Below are positions 8,437-18,029 of a stretch of DNA of 45,861 nt, piece after piece. The first letter of the stretch is position 1; each line of letters begins with the position of its first letter. A program made the position numbers and the translations under genes. The stretch is taken from NCBI GenBank assembly GCA_022769325.1, contig JALEKC010000157.1:1-45861 (forward strand), in the 5' to 3' direction. The notes beneath the pieces are model-generated. The model was not told the DNA's origin and searched no databases. It saw nothing but the letters and a program-made list of their open reading frames with translations. The stretch is from Eubacterium sp. Lineage in GTDB: Bacteria; Bacillota; Clostridia; Lachnospirales; Lachnospiraceae.

Positions 8437-10731
8437 TTACCGAATAATAGCCTTTTTCCCAATTCCTCTCCCACGCAATATTTTCTTATATTGTTTCTTC
8501 TTTGTCTTAGAAAAACCACTCTTTGGCAAGGTCACTTTTACCTTTTTATAAATACCGGCAAAGGCCTTTTGCCCCACTCGTTTCATGGTTAATTTTTTGG
8601 ATTTTATCGTTATTTTCTTTAAGTTTTTACATTGGTAAAATGCCTTTGCACCAACTTTTCTAATATTTTTTCCAATTACAACTTTGGTTAGTTTTTTATT
8701 TCCGGCAAAGGCTTTTGCTGCTATGGATGTAACCGGATATTTTTTACTGCCAATGGTTACTTTGTCCGGAATTGTAATCTGGGAAGTATTTTTATTGTAA
8801 GAACAAAGTTCCACCCCTTCTACACCATCTATTTTACTCATACAAAATGCCATATCCGGAGCATCTTTAGCAATTAAAATCTTACCGGAAGGGCTTACTG
8901 CCTTTTCATTCAGCGATTCGGATTCTGGCAGTTGCATCTGAGTGTTTGCACTGGCACTTGGGGTTGGTTCTGTACTGCTTCCCGGCTGACTGCTGACACT
9001 TGGGGTTGCACTGGCACTTGGCATTGGTTCTGTACTGCTTCCCGGCTGACTGCTGGCACTTGGGGTTGCACTGGCACTTGGCGTTGGTTCTGTACTGCTT
9101 CCCGGCTGACTGCTGGCATTTGGGGTTGCACTTGCACTTGGCTTTGGTTCTGTACTGCTTCCCGGTCCTGCGCTGGCACTTGGGGTTGCGCTGGCACTTG
9201 GCTGTGGCTCTGTACTGCTTCCCGGTCCTGCACTGGCACTTGGGGTTGCGCTGGCCGTGGGCTGCTCCCCATTTTTTCCTCGATATGTATTAATCAGCCA
9301 TGCTCCGGTAGCACCTAAATCCTCATTGGTAAATCCATTTATTTTACTTGTTTTCGGCGAAAGCATCGACGCACTTTCATCTTTTTTACTTAAACTCCAA
9401 CAACAATAACTAATTCCTTTTTCTTCAAAAAAGTCAATCCAACTGTCGGCTTCCTCCAAATCAAATCCACCATTTCCTGAAGCATCACAAACACCAAATT
9501 CCGTACAAAATACTGGGGTTCCAGCATCCAATGCGGTTCGAACTTTTTCACGTAAACTGTCTCCATGGGTACCGGAATAAAAATGAATGGTATACATTAC
9601 ATTGGGATCATCTATTTTTCCTCCATCTGTTGCCACTGCATCCACATCCTGGGACCATGTATTGGTTCCCACAATAATAATAGCATCCGGATCGTTGGCG
9701 CGGATGGTATTTACCACCTCCACTGCATAGGGGCGTATCTGATTCCAAGGTGTATTCGTCGGTTCATTACATATTTCATAGATGATATTACTTTGATCCT
9801 TATATTTTTTCGAATACATATCAAAGAATTCTATGGCCTTGGTTTTCGTGGTATTGGGATCTTCATTATGAATATGCCAGTCTATGATAGCGTACATACC
9901 AAGGTCGGTCAGATCCGATACCCCTTGCTGAATATGGTTATCCAGTTTTTCCTTAGAACCTTCTGTATATCCACCCTGGGTAACGTAATTCACAAGACGT
10001 ACCATATTAACGCCCCACTCATCGCGAAGATTTTGAAAGGCCGTTTTATTGAGAAATGTTTCGCCAACATCCCAATGCATTCCGTGGGTACTGGCACCAC
10101 GTAAAGTAAAGGGCTTACCACCAGCATCTTTAATCTGCAATCCGTCTACATGAAGTGCTCCATGTTTTCCATAGGGTGTATCCTTATAAGCCAAATCCTG
10201 GGTCTGTCCGGTTAATGTATAGTGGCACTGATACCCATCCAGATAGGTATTTCCATAGCCCACACTACCTTCGTCATCTCCGCCATTGCTTTGGTCTCCA
10301 TACTCATAGGCTATATTTCCTTCGTTAAAAGAAACTTGTCCTGTAAATCCCAGTTTAAAATCTCCATCCACTTTGTATGTAGTTCCCGGTGCTACTACTT
10401 TTCCATTTCCCTGTCCTTTCACAACAAGTTTCCCATTCTCTTTGGAGACTTGACAACCAAAACATTTACTATATTTTGAAATATCGCTTACCGAGAGTTC
10501 AATTGACCAATCATGAATAGATTGGGAAGAATGGTTCGTTACAGCCAGTGAATACTCATACCAATATTCATTGTCACACCGCTCTGTCAGAGTAATGGTC
10601 ACTTCGTTGTTTGCCGAAGTAAAGTTTTTTACACTCTCCGCTTTTATCACATTGGGCTGCCATGAAAAAATCCCCAAAAAAAGCGCTACAACCAACATCC
10701 TTGCAATATTTCTTCTTTTCATTTCTTTCAT
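8437..10731 (-). CDS. Secreted GH5 endoglucanase/cellulase: CBM2-like N-terminus, GH5, 20-aa tandem repeat linker, BspA-like LRR C-terminus
   Basis: Signal peptide; CBM2-like NEVTITLTERCDNEYWYEYSLAVTNHSSQSIHDWSIEL...; GH5 acid/base IIYEICNEPTN and nucleophile PVFCTEFGV; (SASATPSAS.xPGSSTEP) repeats; C-terminal KAFAGNKKLTKVVIGKNIRKVGAKAFYQCKNLKKITIKSKK. Confidence 0.88.
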   Translation of the reverse strand: MKEMKRRNIARMLVVALFLGIFSWQPNVIKAESVKNFTSANNEVTITLTERCDNEYWYEYSLAVTNHSSQSIHDWSIELSVSDISKYSKCFGCQVSKENGKLVVKGQGNGKVVAPGTTYKVDGDFKLGFTGQVSFNEGNIAYEYGDQSNGGDDEGSVGYGNTYLDGYQCHYTLTGQTQDLAYKDTPYGKHGALHVDGLQIKDAGGKPFTLRGASTHGMHWDVGETFLNKTAFQNLRDEWGVNMVRLVNYVTQGGYTEGSKEKLDNHIQQGVSDLTDLGMYAIIDWHIHNEDPNTTKTKAIEFFDMYSKKYKDQSNIIYEICNEPTNTPWNQIRPYAVEVVNTIRANDPDAIIIVGTNTWSQDVDAVATDGGKIDDPNVMYTIHFYSGTHGDSLREKVRTALDAGTPVFCTEFGVCDASGNGGFDLEEADSWIDFFEEKGISYCCWSLSKKDESASMLSPKTSKINGFTNEDLGATGAWLINTYRGKNGEQPTASATPSASAGPGSSTEPQPSASATPSASAGPGSSTEPKPSASATPNASSQPGSSTEPTPSASATPSASSQPGSSTEPMPSASATPSVSSQPGSSTEPTPSASANTQMQLPESESLNEKAVSPSGKILIAKDAPDMAFCMSKIDGVEGVELCSYNKNTSQITIPDKVTIGSKKYPVTSIAAKAFAGNKKLTKVVIGKNIRKVGAKAFYQCKNLKKITIKSKKLTMKRVGQKAFAGIYKKVKVTLPKSGFSKTKKKQYKKILRGRGIGKKAIIR
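8945..9255 (-). repeat. 60-bp tandem repeat array, about 5 units, encoding the 20-aa linker
   Basis: Successive 60-nt printed lines (8941, 9001, 9061, 9121, 9181) stay in exact register: ...tgcactggcacttgg.nttggttctgtactgcttcccgg.... Confidence 0.92.
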
Positions 10732-10747
10732 AAGTTCTTCCTCTCTT

Positions 10748-11293
10748 TCATTTTTTTAATTCTTCATATTCATTTCGTGTAAAACGATGATACGTCAGTC
10801 CAAAATCATCATCCTCCACGCAATACACATATCGTTCCGTGGTTTCTTTTCCAAAATATAACACAGTCCCCAATCCATCATGGACCATATTCTCCCGACA
10901 AAGAACATCCCCCTGCTCCTTTGCAAAAGTTTCAAAGCACTCCACCACCTCTTCCAACGTTGCTGTGGGCCTTTGAATCACCTCCAAAAAACGCTTTAAA
11001 AAAGTAGGGTCTGGAACCGTCTCTGCGATATGAATCACTCCCTCTTCCGGAATTTCGATTCCATAACGTTCCTTTTCTTTCCAAAAATGCAAATCTCCAA
11101 AAAGCTCTTTTGTTTCTGTCTGAAACTGCGTCAGGGATTTCTCAAGTGTTTCAATCGACGCCTCTCTTTTAAGTCCCAGCAAATCTTTTAAATCCTCCAG
11201 AGGATAAAATAAATCCATTTTCTCCCTCTGCACTCCAATTTTCAACTGCCATTCCTTTACGGTATCTACCATATGCTGCTGTAATTCTGACAT
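10748..11293 (-). CDS. Conserved hypothetical protein (possibly DUF3877-like)
   Basis: Complete 181-aa ORF with tight spacing to its neighbours; family recalled, not verified. Confidence 0.55.
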   Translation of the reverse strand: MSELQQHMVDTVKEWQLKIGVQREKMDLFYPLEDLKDLLGLKREASIETLEKSLTQFQTETKELFGDLHFWKEKERYGIEIPEEGVIHIAETVPDPTFLKRFLEVIQRPTATLEEVVECFETFAKEQGDVLCRENMVHDGLGTVLYFGKETTERYVYCVEDDDFGLTYHRFTRNEYEELKK

Positions 11294-11304
11294 GGTTCCC
11301 TCCT

Positions 11305-12528
11305 TTATTGTCCTTCGATTATTTGAAGTCCTCGCTGCAATTGCGTATCCTCTTTTTCAAGCTCCGCTGTATCTTTTTGAATAGATTCTTCTTTCGTATA
11401 TTCTATAACTTCATCCGGTTCAATCCCCTTTTTATGAATACTTTCTCCATTGGGCAGATAATATTTTGCAGTTGTCAATTTTAAACCTCCGCCACAACTG
11501 CCTTTCAGAGAAAACAAGGTTTGAACGATGCCTTTTCCAAAACTTTTGGTTCCAATCAATGTAGCTACCCCTCGAGTTTTTAAGGTTCCTGCAAATACTT
11601 CGGAAGCACTGGCACTATTTCCATTTATCAGTACCACCATTGGTTTCTTATAACTTTCTTTATCATCGGAATGATATACTTTATCTCCATCTTTTTTGCT
11701 TTTTTCCGTAATTAAATCCCCTTTTGGCAGAAGGCGGTTCAACATATGAATGGCCGATTCCAAGGACCCTCCACCATTGTCCCTTACATCTATTACCAGC
11801 CCTTTTATCTCCTCCTTTTCCAACGCAGTAACTGCTTTGGAAAACTGCTCATCCGTTTCATTGTCAAATTCTGTTATCCGTATATATCCGGCATTTCCTA
11901 TTTGTTTAGATTCCACGGAAATAACATTCACTTTTTCACAGGAAACTTGCAAAGAAAGCCGCTGTTCTTCTCCTTCCTTTGTCCGAAGAATATCTATGAC
12001 AAAGGTTTTTCCTTCATTTTTATCATTTTTGATCAAGGAAACAACCTCATTTAAACTTTTTCCTGTTAAATCGGTTCCAGCCACCGCTTTGAAAATGTCC
12101 CCAGCCTGCATTCCTGCCTTTTGCGCCGGTCCCCCCGCTGTAACCTTGGTTACAGCAATACTTCCATCCTCTTTTTGTTGAAGCGTAACACCAATTCCTA
12201 CATAGGAACCATTGATGTCCTTTAATTTCTCATCATATTCACTTTGAGTGTAGTAAGCAGAATACTTATCTCCCAGGGAAGAAACCATTCCCTTGGCCGC
12301 TCCATTGGCAAGATCTTCTTCCGTATAATCTCCCTGATAATATTTTTTAATGCATTTTTCAATGGTCTTTGTCTTATCATATGCTTGGGTTGCCGCATTC
12401 CCGGACACCGTGATGGAAATGCCAAAATATCGAAAAATATTAATTAGGCAAAGCATCAATATAGCACCACAAAATATCCCCATAATAAAGGTACTTTTTG
12501 TGGTCTTTTCTTTTCTTATCTGCAACAT
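11305..12528 (-). CDS. S41 family carboxyl-terminal processing peptidase (CtpA/CtpB-like)
   Basis: N-terminal TM; PDZ region GDIFKAVAGTDLTGKSLNEV; catalytic NGNSASASEVFAGTLK; FGKGIVQT. Confidence 0.92.
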   Translation of the reverse strand: MLQIRKEKTTKSTFIMGIFCGAILMLCLINIFRYFGISITVSGNAATQAYDKTKTIEKCIKKYYQGDYTEEDLANGAAKGMVSSLGDKYSAYYTQSEYDEKLKDINGSYVGIGVTLQQKEDGSIAVTKVTAGGPAQKAGMQAGDIFKAVAGTDLTGKSLNEVVSLIKNDKNEGKTFVIDILRTKEGEEQRLSLQVSCEKVNVISVESKQIGNAGYIRITEFDNETDEQFSKAVTALEKEEIKGLVIDVRDNGGGSLESAIHMLNRLLPKGDLITEKSKKDGDKVYHSDDKESYKKPMVVLINGNSASASEVFAGTLKTRGVATLIGTKSFGKGIVQTLFSLKGSCGGGLKLTTAKYYLPNGESIHKKGIEPDEVIEYTKEESIQKDTAELEKEDTQLQRGLQIIEGQ

Positions 12529-12561
12529 CTTTCACTCCTTCATTTGGATTGCTTTAAGAAA

Positions 12562-12595
12562 ACAGCCTGAATTCGAGAACTCCCCTTCAGGCTGT
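12562..12595 (-). terminator. Intrinsic terminator downstream of the M23 peptidase gene
   Basis: ACAGCCTGAA / TTCAGGCTGT stem (12562-12571 / 12586-12595) followed on the minus strand by TTTTCTT. Confidence 0.65.
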
Positions 12596-12607
12596 ATCAT
12601 TCAATAA

Positions 12608-13894
12608 TTAACTTTGACTCACATAATTTAACGGGTCTACATAACTACCATTTACGGTTACACCAAAATGAAGGTGCGGGCCGGTAGAAATCCCTGTAGA
12701 ACCTACGTTTCCAATGACATCCCCCTGTTGTACGGTATCTCCTACCTTAACAGACAATTTGGAGCAATGCATATATACGGTATACAAACTATTTCCATGA
12801 TATATCATAATATAATTTCCCGCACTGGAACTGTATGTGGCTGTCACCACAGTTCCCGCTCCCGATGCCACAATCGGCGTTCCGGAAGAGACTGCAATAT
12901 CTACCCCCTTATGGTACGTGCTGGCTCCTTCTGTAGGACTGGTCCGGGAACCAAATTTGGAAGAAATTCTTCCTGACACCTTAAGTGGCCAACGCAATTC
13001 ACCTGTATTGGCAGCATAGGAATCATTTCCTGTAGCCGGATCCGCACCAGAGGTATTTGTATTGGAACCAGTGGCCGCTTTACTGCTCTTCTGTGCTTTT
13101 TTGGCTGCTTCCTGTCTTGCAATTTCCTGTTGTTTTTTCAAAAGCAGAGATTCTACTATTTGCTCCTGCTTTGCCACCTGGGCATTGAAGGTCTGAACAC
13201 GTTTATCTGTCACATGAATCGCAGAATTCAATTTCTTTACTTCATCTTTTTTACTGCTCTTTAGTTTTTTCAATGAATTCTGATCTGCAACCGCTTCATC
13301 CTGCAGACTGCAGATTTCATCCACCTTTGCTTCCATCAGACTTTGTGAATGCTCAATCTCTGTCATCCGCTGTGCATATTCTTCAAACACTTTGGCATCG
13401 TATTCGGATATTTTCTCCACGTATTCGGAACGATTGAGAAAGTCCCCAAAGCTGGCTGCACTGAAAATGACATCCACATATCCATCATTTCCATTTTCAT
13501 ACATATATTTTATTCGTTTTTTCATGATTTCATACTGCTCTTTTTGCTTTTCCTGTAAATTGGAGCATTCTTCCTGAATCTTAGCCAATTCCTTACGGGA
13601 CTTTTCAATCTGCTTTTTTAACCCCGCAATGGTATCAGACATCTTTTCTATTTTTTTGTCCACTTTTTCAATATAATTTAAAATATTTCCCTTGCTTTTT
13701 TCCAATTCCTTCAAATCTTTTTCCAGATTTTCCAGATGGCTCTCTGCTTTCTTTTTCTCTTCTTCTGCTTTTTGAATCTGCTGATCAAAATCTGCCGTTC
13801 CTTCTTCCGCCTGAACCGGAAGATTCAGATTGGATAAGCAATACGCAAAAACCATAGATAATACCAAAGCCATTGCTACAATTTTCTTCTTCAT
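12608..13894 (-). CDS. Murein hydrolase activator / M23 peptidase with coiled-coil (EnvC/PcsB-like)
   Basis: Signal peptide; long coiled coil; LytM domain KFGSRTSPTEGASTYHKGVDIAV...HCSKLSVKVGD...GPHLHFGV. Confidence 0.92.
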   Translation of the reverse strand: MKKKIVAMALVLSMVFAYCLSNLNLPVQAEEGTADFDQQIQKAEEEKKKAESHLENLEKDLKELEKSKGNILNYIEKVDKKIEKMSDTIAGLKKQIEKSRKELAKIQEECSNLQEKQKEQYEIMKKRIKYMYENGNDGYVDVIFSAASFGDFLNRSEYVEKISEYDAKVFEEYAQRMTEIEHSQSLMEAKVDEICSLQDEAVADQNSLKKLKSSKKDEVKKLNSAIHVTDKRVQTFNAQVAKQEQIVESLLLKKQQEIARQEAAKKAQKSSKAATGSNTNTSGADPATGNDSYAANTGELRWPLKVSGRISSKFGSRTSPTEGASTYHKGVDIAVSSGTPIVASGAGTVVTATYSSSAGNYIMIYHGNSLYTVYMHCSKLSVKVGDTVQQGDVIGNVGSTGISTGPHLHFGVTVNGSYVDPLNYVSQS

Positions 13895-13914
13895 GCTACT
13901 ATCCCCCTTTTCTT

Positions 13915-14832
13915 TTAGATATCCAAATGCTTTCTTACCGTAAAGAAACTACCTAAAAAGCCTACGCCAATTCCGATTACAAGGCAAGTAGGAACCAGCA
14001 CACTAAATACAGTTCCCGCCGGTAAAAATGTCATCCAGCTTGAAATCATGTCGAATTTTGTCTTAATATACTGTACGATAGATGAATAACTGATCAATAA
14101 AATAATAAGCGGAATCAATGCTCCCACAAAACCAATTACCACACCTTCTACAATAAAGGGTGCCCGGATAAAAAAGTCAGAGGCTCCCATCAACCGCATA
14201 ATACCAATTTCTGCACGACGCACGGTAATTCCGGTTGAAATGGTGGACTGAATCAAAAATACAGAAACGGCCAATAAAATCACAATGATGGCAATGGAAA
14301 TATAACTTACCAAACGGCTGGCATTGGTAAGACTTTTTGCCGTATCCGCCGACTGTTTTACAAGGCGAACTCCCGCAATTTCCCGAATATAATTTGCCAA
14401 TTCATCCTGCTTGGATAAATCCTCGACATAAACCTGATACGAAGCGGAGTCTGCCAGAGGATTATCACCGGCAAAACTTTCTACCAAATCCGGATTGTCT
14501 TTAAAATTTTCTGCAGCAAACTGCTTCCAGGCTTCCTCTGCCGACACGAATTCAACATGATCTACTTCATCACGGGCTTTAATGGCTTCTCCAATGGAAT
14601 CCATCTGTTTCTGTGAGGCACCTTCCTCAAAAAAAACGGTAAGTCCTACCGAAGATTCTACTTCTTTTATCATATGCTGAAAATTACCTACGATAAAATA
14701 AAACATACCAAATAAAAACAAACATGCTGCCATGGTACTAATGGATGCAATGGTAAACATCTTATTTTTGCGCAAACTTTTCAACCCTTGACGCACGCTA
14801 TATAAAAATACACTAATCCCTCTCATATTCAT
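13915..14832 (-). CDS. ftsX: Cell division protein FtsX
   Basis: Four-TM topology with the extracellular loop QVYVEDLSKQDELANYIREI; next to FtsE. Exact start uncertain (14826, 14832 or 14871). Confidence 0.9.
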   Translation of the reverse strand: MNMRGISVFLYSVRQGLKSLRKNKMFTIASISTMAACLFLFGMFYFIVGNFQHMIKEVESSVGLTVFFEEGASQKQMDSIGEAIKARDEVDHVEFVSAEEAWKQFAAENFKDNPDLVESFAGDNPLADSASYQVYVEDLSKQDELANYIREIAGVRLVKQSADTAKSLTNASRLVSYISIAIIVILLAVSVFLIQSTISTGITVRRAEIGIMRLMGASDFFIRAPFIVEGVVIGFVGALIPLIILLISYSSIVQYIKTKFDMISSWMTFLPAGTVFSVLVPTCLVIGIGVGFLGSFFTVRKHLDI

Positions 14833-15523
14833 AGCCACCTTTTTTATCATCACGGACAACGGTTCCCTCATTCAGTGTTACCACGCGTTTTTGCATAATA
14901 TCTACAATGTCATTGTTGTGGGTCACTACAACAACCGTCGTTCCCATCTTATTCACTTCCTGCAAAAGCATCATAATTTCCCAGGCATTCTGCGGATCCA
15001 GATTTCCTGTTGGCTCATCCGCAAGAAGAATGGTTGGCTGATTTACCAAAGCTCTCGCAATGGCCACACGTTGCTGCTCACCACCGGACAATTCATTGGG
15101 ATAGGCATCTGCCTTATCGGTTAATCCCACAATGGTCAACATGGTCGTCACATTGCGAATCATTTCTCTCTTGCTTCTTCCAATGATTCTTTGTGCAAAG
15201 GCAATATTTTCAAAAACCGTGCGGTCTTTCAGCAAACGAAAATCCTGGAAAACTACACCAATGTTTCGTCGATACAACGGAATCTGTTTACGCTTTAATT
15301 TATTTACAAGTCTTCCTGCAATATACAGTTTTCCGGAGGTGGGGTCCAATTCTTTAAGCAACAATTTAATAAACGTAGACTTTCCGGAACCACTTTTCCC
15401 CACAACAAAGACAAACTCGCCATTTTTGATTTGCAAGGTAACATGTTTTAAAGCATCTACACCAGTTTGATATTGCTTACTTACATCATCCAGTGCGATA
15501 ATCGGCAATTGATTTGCTGTCAT
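14813..15523 (-). CDS. ftsE: Cell division ATP-binding protein FtsE
   Basis: Walker A GKSGSGKST, LSGGEQQRVAIARAL, LLADEPTGNLDP; linkage to FtsX. Confidence 0.93.
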   Translation of the reverse strand: MTANQLPIIALDDVSKQYQTGVDALKHVTLQIKNGEFVFVVGKSGSGKSTFIKLLLKELDPTSGKLYIAGRLVNKLKRKQIPLYRRNIGVVFQDFRLLKDRTVFENIAFAQRIIGRSKREMIRNVTTMLTIVGLTDKADAYPNELSGGEQQRVAIARALVNQPTILLADEPTGNLDPQNAWEIMMLLQEVNKMGTTVVVVTHNNDIVDIMQKRVVTLNEGTVVRDDKKGGYEYERD

Positions 15524-15566
15524 CTTTTTTCATCCTTTCCCTTTTTCCGATTTCATTTAATTTCCA

Positions 15567-16655
15567 TCAATAATCGATGGTTTCCAGATAGTTCATATAT
15601 TTAACAACCATAAGTGCAATCTTAAAGGTAATGGCATCATCAAAAACCCGCAAGTCAAGTCCGGTACTTTTTTGAAGTTTATCCAGGCGATATACCAGTG
15701 TATTTCTATGGATATATAATTGTCTGGAAGTCTCCGAAACATTCAAATTATTCTCAAAGAATTTATTAATCGTAGTCAATGTCTCTTCATCAAACTGATC
15801 CGGAGTTTTTTCTTCGAAAATTTCCTTGATGAACATCTTACAAAGAGGCATGGGAAGCTGGTAAATCAAACGCCCAATTCCAAGATTACTATAAGCAATT
15901 ACATTTTTATCGCTATAAAAAATCTTTCCCACATCCAGAGCCATCTTCGCTTCTTTGTGAGAGCGGGATACTTCTTTTAAATCCTTCACAATGGTTCCAA
16001 AAGCCACATGTACCCGCGACATAGCCTCTGTATTGAGCATATCTACGATGACATGTGCTGTCTTTTCCAAATCCTCTATCTGATCCCGTTCCCCAATCTC
16101 CTTGACAAGGATAATATTTTTTTCATCCACCGCAGTAATAAAATCTTTGGTTTGAGTGGCAAACATACTTCGAACCGTCTCAAGAGCCCCGGAATCTTTT
16201 TCTTTATTCGTCTCAATCAAAAATACCACACGTCTGGCATTCATCTCAATATGCAATTTTTTGGCACGGTTAAAGATATCAACCAAAAGAAGATTGTCCA
16301 ACAATAAATTCTTGATAAAATTATCTTTATCATATCTTTCTTTATAGGCAACCAGAAGTCCCTCTATCTGCAATACAATCATTTTCCCTATGGTATACGC
16401 TTCCTCCGAATCTCCTCGGATTATTACAACATATTCTAATTGACCTTCATCATATACCTTAAAATAATGACATCCTTTTACAACCTGACTGTCTGCCGGC
16501 GACTGGATAAAACTCAATTCATCCTCTTGACTCAGTCTAAAATCATCCGATGTTGTGGCCAATGTATTTCCTTCTGCATCCGTTACGCATAAATCATTTT
16601 TTATAATCCCCTTAATACCTTCAATTGTATTTTGTAAAATCTGATTTGATATCAT
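15567..16655 (-). CDS. CdaR/PucR-family transcriptional regulator
   Basis: N-terminal sugar-diacid-recognition-like domain; C-terminal PucR HTH NVSETSRQLYIHRNTLVYRLDKLQKSTGLDLR. Confidence 0.85.
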   Translation of the reverse strand: MISNQILQNTIEGIKGIIKNDLCVTDAEGNTLATTSDDFRLSQEDELSFIQSPADSQVVKGCHYFKVYDEGQLEYVVIIRGDSEEAYTIGKMIVLQIEGLLVAYKERYDKDNFIKNLLLDNLLLVDIFNRAKKLHIEMNARRVVFLIETNKEKDSGALETVRSMFATQTKDFITAVDEKNIILVKEIGERDQIEDLEKTAHVIVDMLNTEAMSRVHVAFGTIVKDLKEVSRSHKEAKMALDVGKIFYSDKNVIAYSNLGIGRLIYQLPMPLCKMFIKEIFEEKTPDQFDEETLTTINKFFENNLNVSETSRQLYIHRNTLVYRLDKLQKSTGLDLRVFDDAITFKIALMVVKYMNYLETIDY

Positions 16656-16732
16656 TACTACACCTCCAAAAAAAGTCTACTCTTGTCGCATTATATTATA
16701 TTGTATCATTTTTTCAAAAAAAAGGCAAGCAA

Positions 16733-16758
16733 AAAGGGATGCCATTTGGCATCCCTTT
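16733..16758 (-). terminator. Intrinsic terminator downstream of the msmK/ugpC-like gene
   Basis: AAAGGGATGCC-attt-GGCATCCCTTT with a T-run on the minus strand. Confidence 0.8.
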
Positions 16759-16786
16759 AGTATCACTTACCTATGTAAGAGAAATT

Positions 16787-17899
16787 CTAGTTTGTAATGG
16801 TAACCTCAGTTTCTTTATCGAAGAGGTGAATCTTCTCAGCATCCAGAGCAATCTTAATGGTATCACCAGGACGAGCAGTTGTACGAGGATTAACACGTAC
16901 TGTAATATCAGTATCTTCGATTGTGAAATACAAGAATACTTCTGCACCAAGCATTTCATAAACTTTAACTGTAGCTTCCAATGTAGTATCTGGAGAATTA
17001 CTGATAAACATTTCTTCATCTTTAATATCTTCTGGACGAATACCAAAGATGATATCTTTATCTTCATATCCATTTTCAATCAATTTCTTAGCTTTGCTCT
17101 CTGTAAGTTTGATGGAATTGTTTCCAAATACAAGAAGAACATCGGAACCGGAAACGGTTACTCTTGCTTTGATGAAGTTCATCTGAGGTGAACCGATGAA
17201 TCCAGCAACGAAAAGGTTGTTTGGACGCATATACAAATCCAATGGGCTGTCAACCTGCTGTACGATACCGTCTTTCATAACAACGATACGAGTACCAAGT
17301 GTCAAAGCCTCTGTCTGGTCATGTGTTACGTAGATAATTGTTGTTTCCAGTCTCTGATGAAGTTTGGAAATCTCAATACGCATCTGTACACGAAGTTTTG
17401 CATCCAAGTTGGAAAGAGGCTCATCCATAAGGAATACTTTAGGATCACGAACGATAGCACGACCCATAGCAACACGCTGTCTCTGTCCACCGGACAAAGC
17501 CTTTGGTTTACGGTCAAGCAAATGCTCGATATCAAGAATCTTAGCTGCCTCATGTACGAGACGGTTAATCTGATCCTTTGGAACTTTTCTTAATTTCAAA
17601 CCGAATGCCATATTATCAAATACGGACATATGTGGATACAAAGCATAGTTCTGGAATACCATGGCGATATCACGGTCTTTTGGCTCTACGTCATTTACTA
17701 ATTTGTCTCCAATCCAAAGCTCACCGCTTGAAATCTCTTCCAAACCAGCAATCATACGAAGAGTAGTTGATTTACCACATCCAGATGGACCTACGAAAAT
17801 GATAAATTCTTTATCTTCAATTTCAAGATTAAAGTCCTTAACAGCGTGAAAGCCGTTTGGATATACTTTGTTAATGTTTTTTAATGATAAACTTGCCAT
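16787..17899 (-). CDS. Carbohydrate ABC importer ATPase (MsmK/UgpC type), no permease nearby
   Basis: [55 protein letters not shown]-terminal TOBE region. Confidence 0.93.
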   Translation of the reverse strand: MASLSLKNINKVYPNGFHAVKDFNLEIEDKEFIIFVGPSGCGKSTTLRMIAGLEEISSGELWIGDKLVNDVEPKDRDIAMVFQNYALYPHMSVFDNMAFGLKLRKVPKDQINRLVHEAAKILDIEHLLDRKPKALSGGQRQRVAMGRAIVRDPKVFLMDEPLSNLDAKLRVQMRIEISKLHQRLETTIIYVTHDQTEALTLGTRIVVMKDGIVQQVDSPLDLYMRPNNLFVAGFIGSPQMNFIKARVTVSGSDVLLVFGNNSIKLTESKAKKLIENGYEDKDIIFGIRPEDIKDEEMFISNSPDTTLEATVKVYEMLGAEVFLYFTIEDTDITVRVNPRTTARPGDTIKIALDAEKIHLFDKETEVTITN

Positions 17900-18029
17900 T
17901 GCATGTTCCTCCTGAAAATATTTTTTTCATAACATCTGTATTTAATACTATACACTATTTTCAAGAAAAACTCTATATCTAAAATTCATAAATAATAAAA
18001 AAATCTTTGTATAATTTGCATAAGATTTT

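Noticed and set aside
8945-9255. Possible CRISPR-like array
   Set aside because: Units are contiguous 60-bp direct repeats without unique spacers and encode an in-frame linker.
8910-9318. Overlapping ORFs 8910-9272 (-), 8932-9318 (+) and 9000-9293 (+) across the cellulase linker
   Set aside because: The 60-bp repeat is a multiple of 3, so any stop-free frame stays open across the whole array; the peptides are Trp/Cys- or Gln-rich repeats with no plausible function. The GH5 frame explains the DNA.
11305-15523. FtsE-FtsX-M23-S41 cluster as a novel system
   Set aside because: This arrangement is well known in Firmicutes (FtsEX activating PcsB/CwlO-type hydrolases, with a CtpA-like protease); treated as ordinary.
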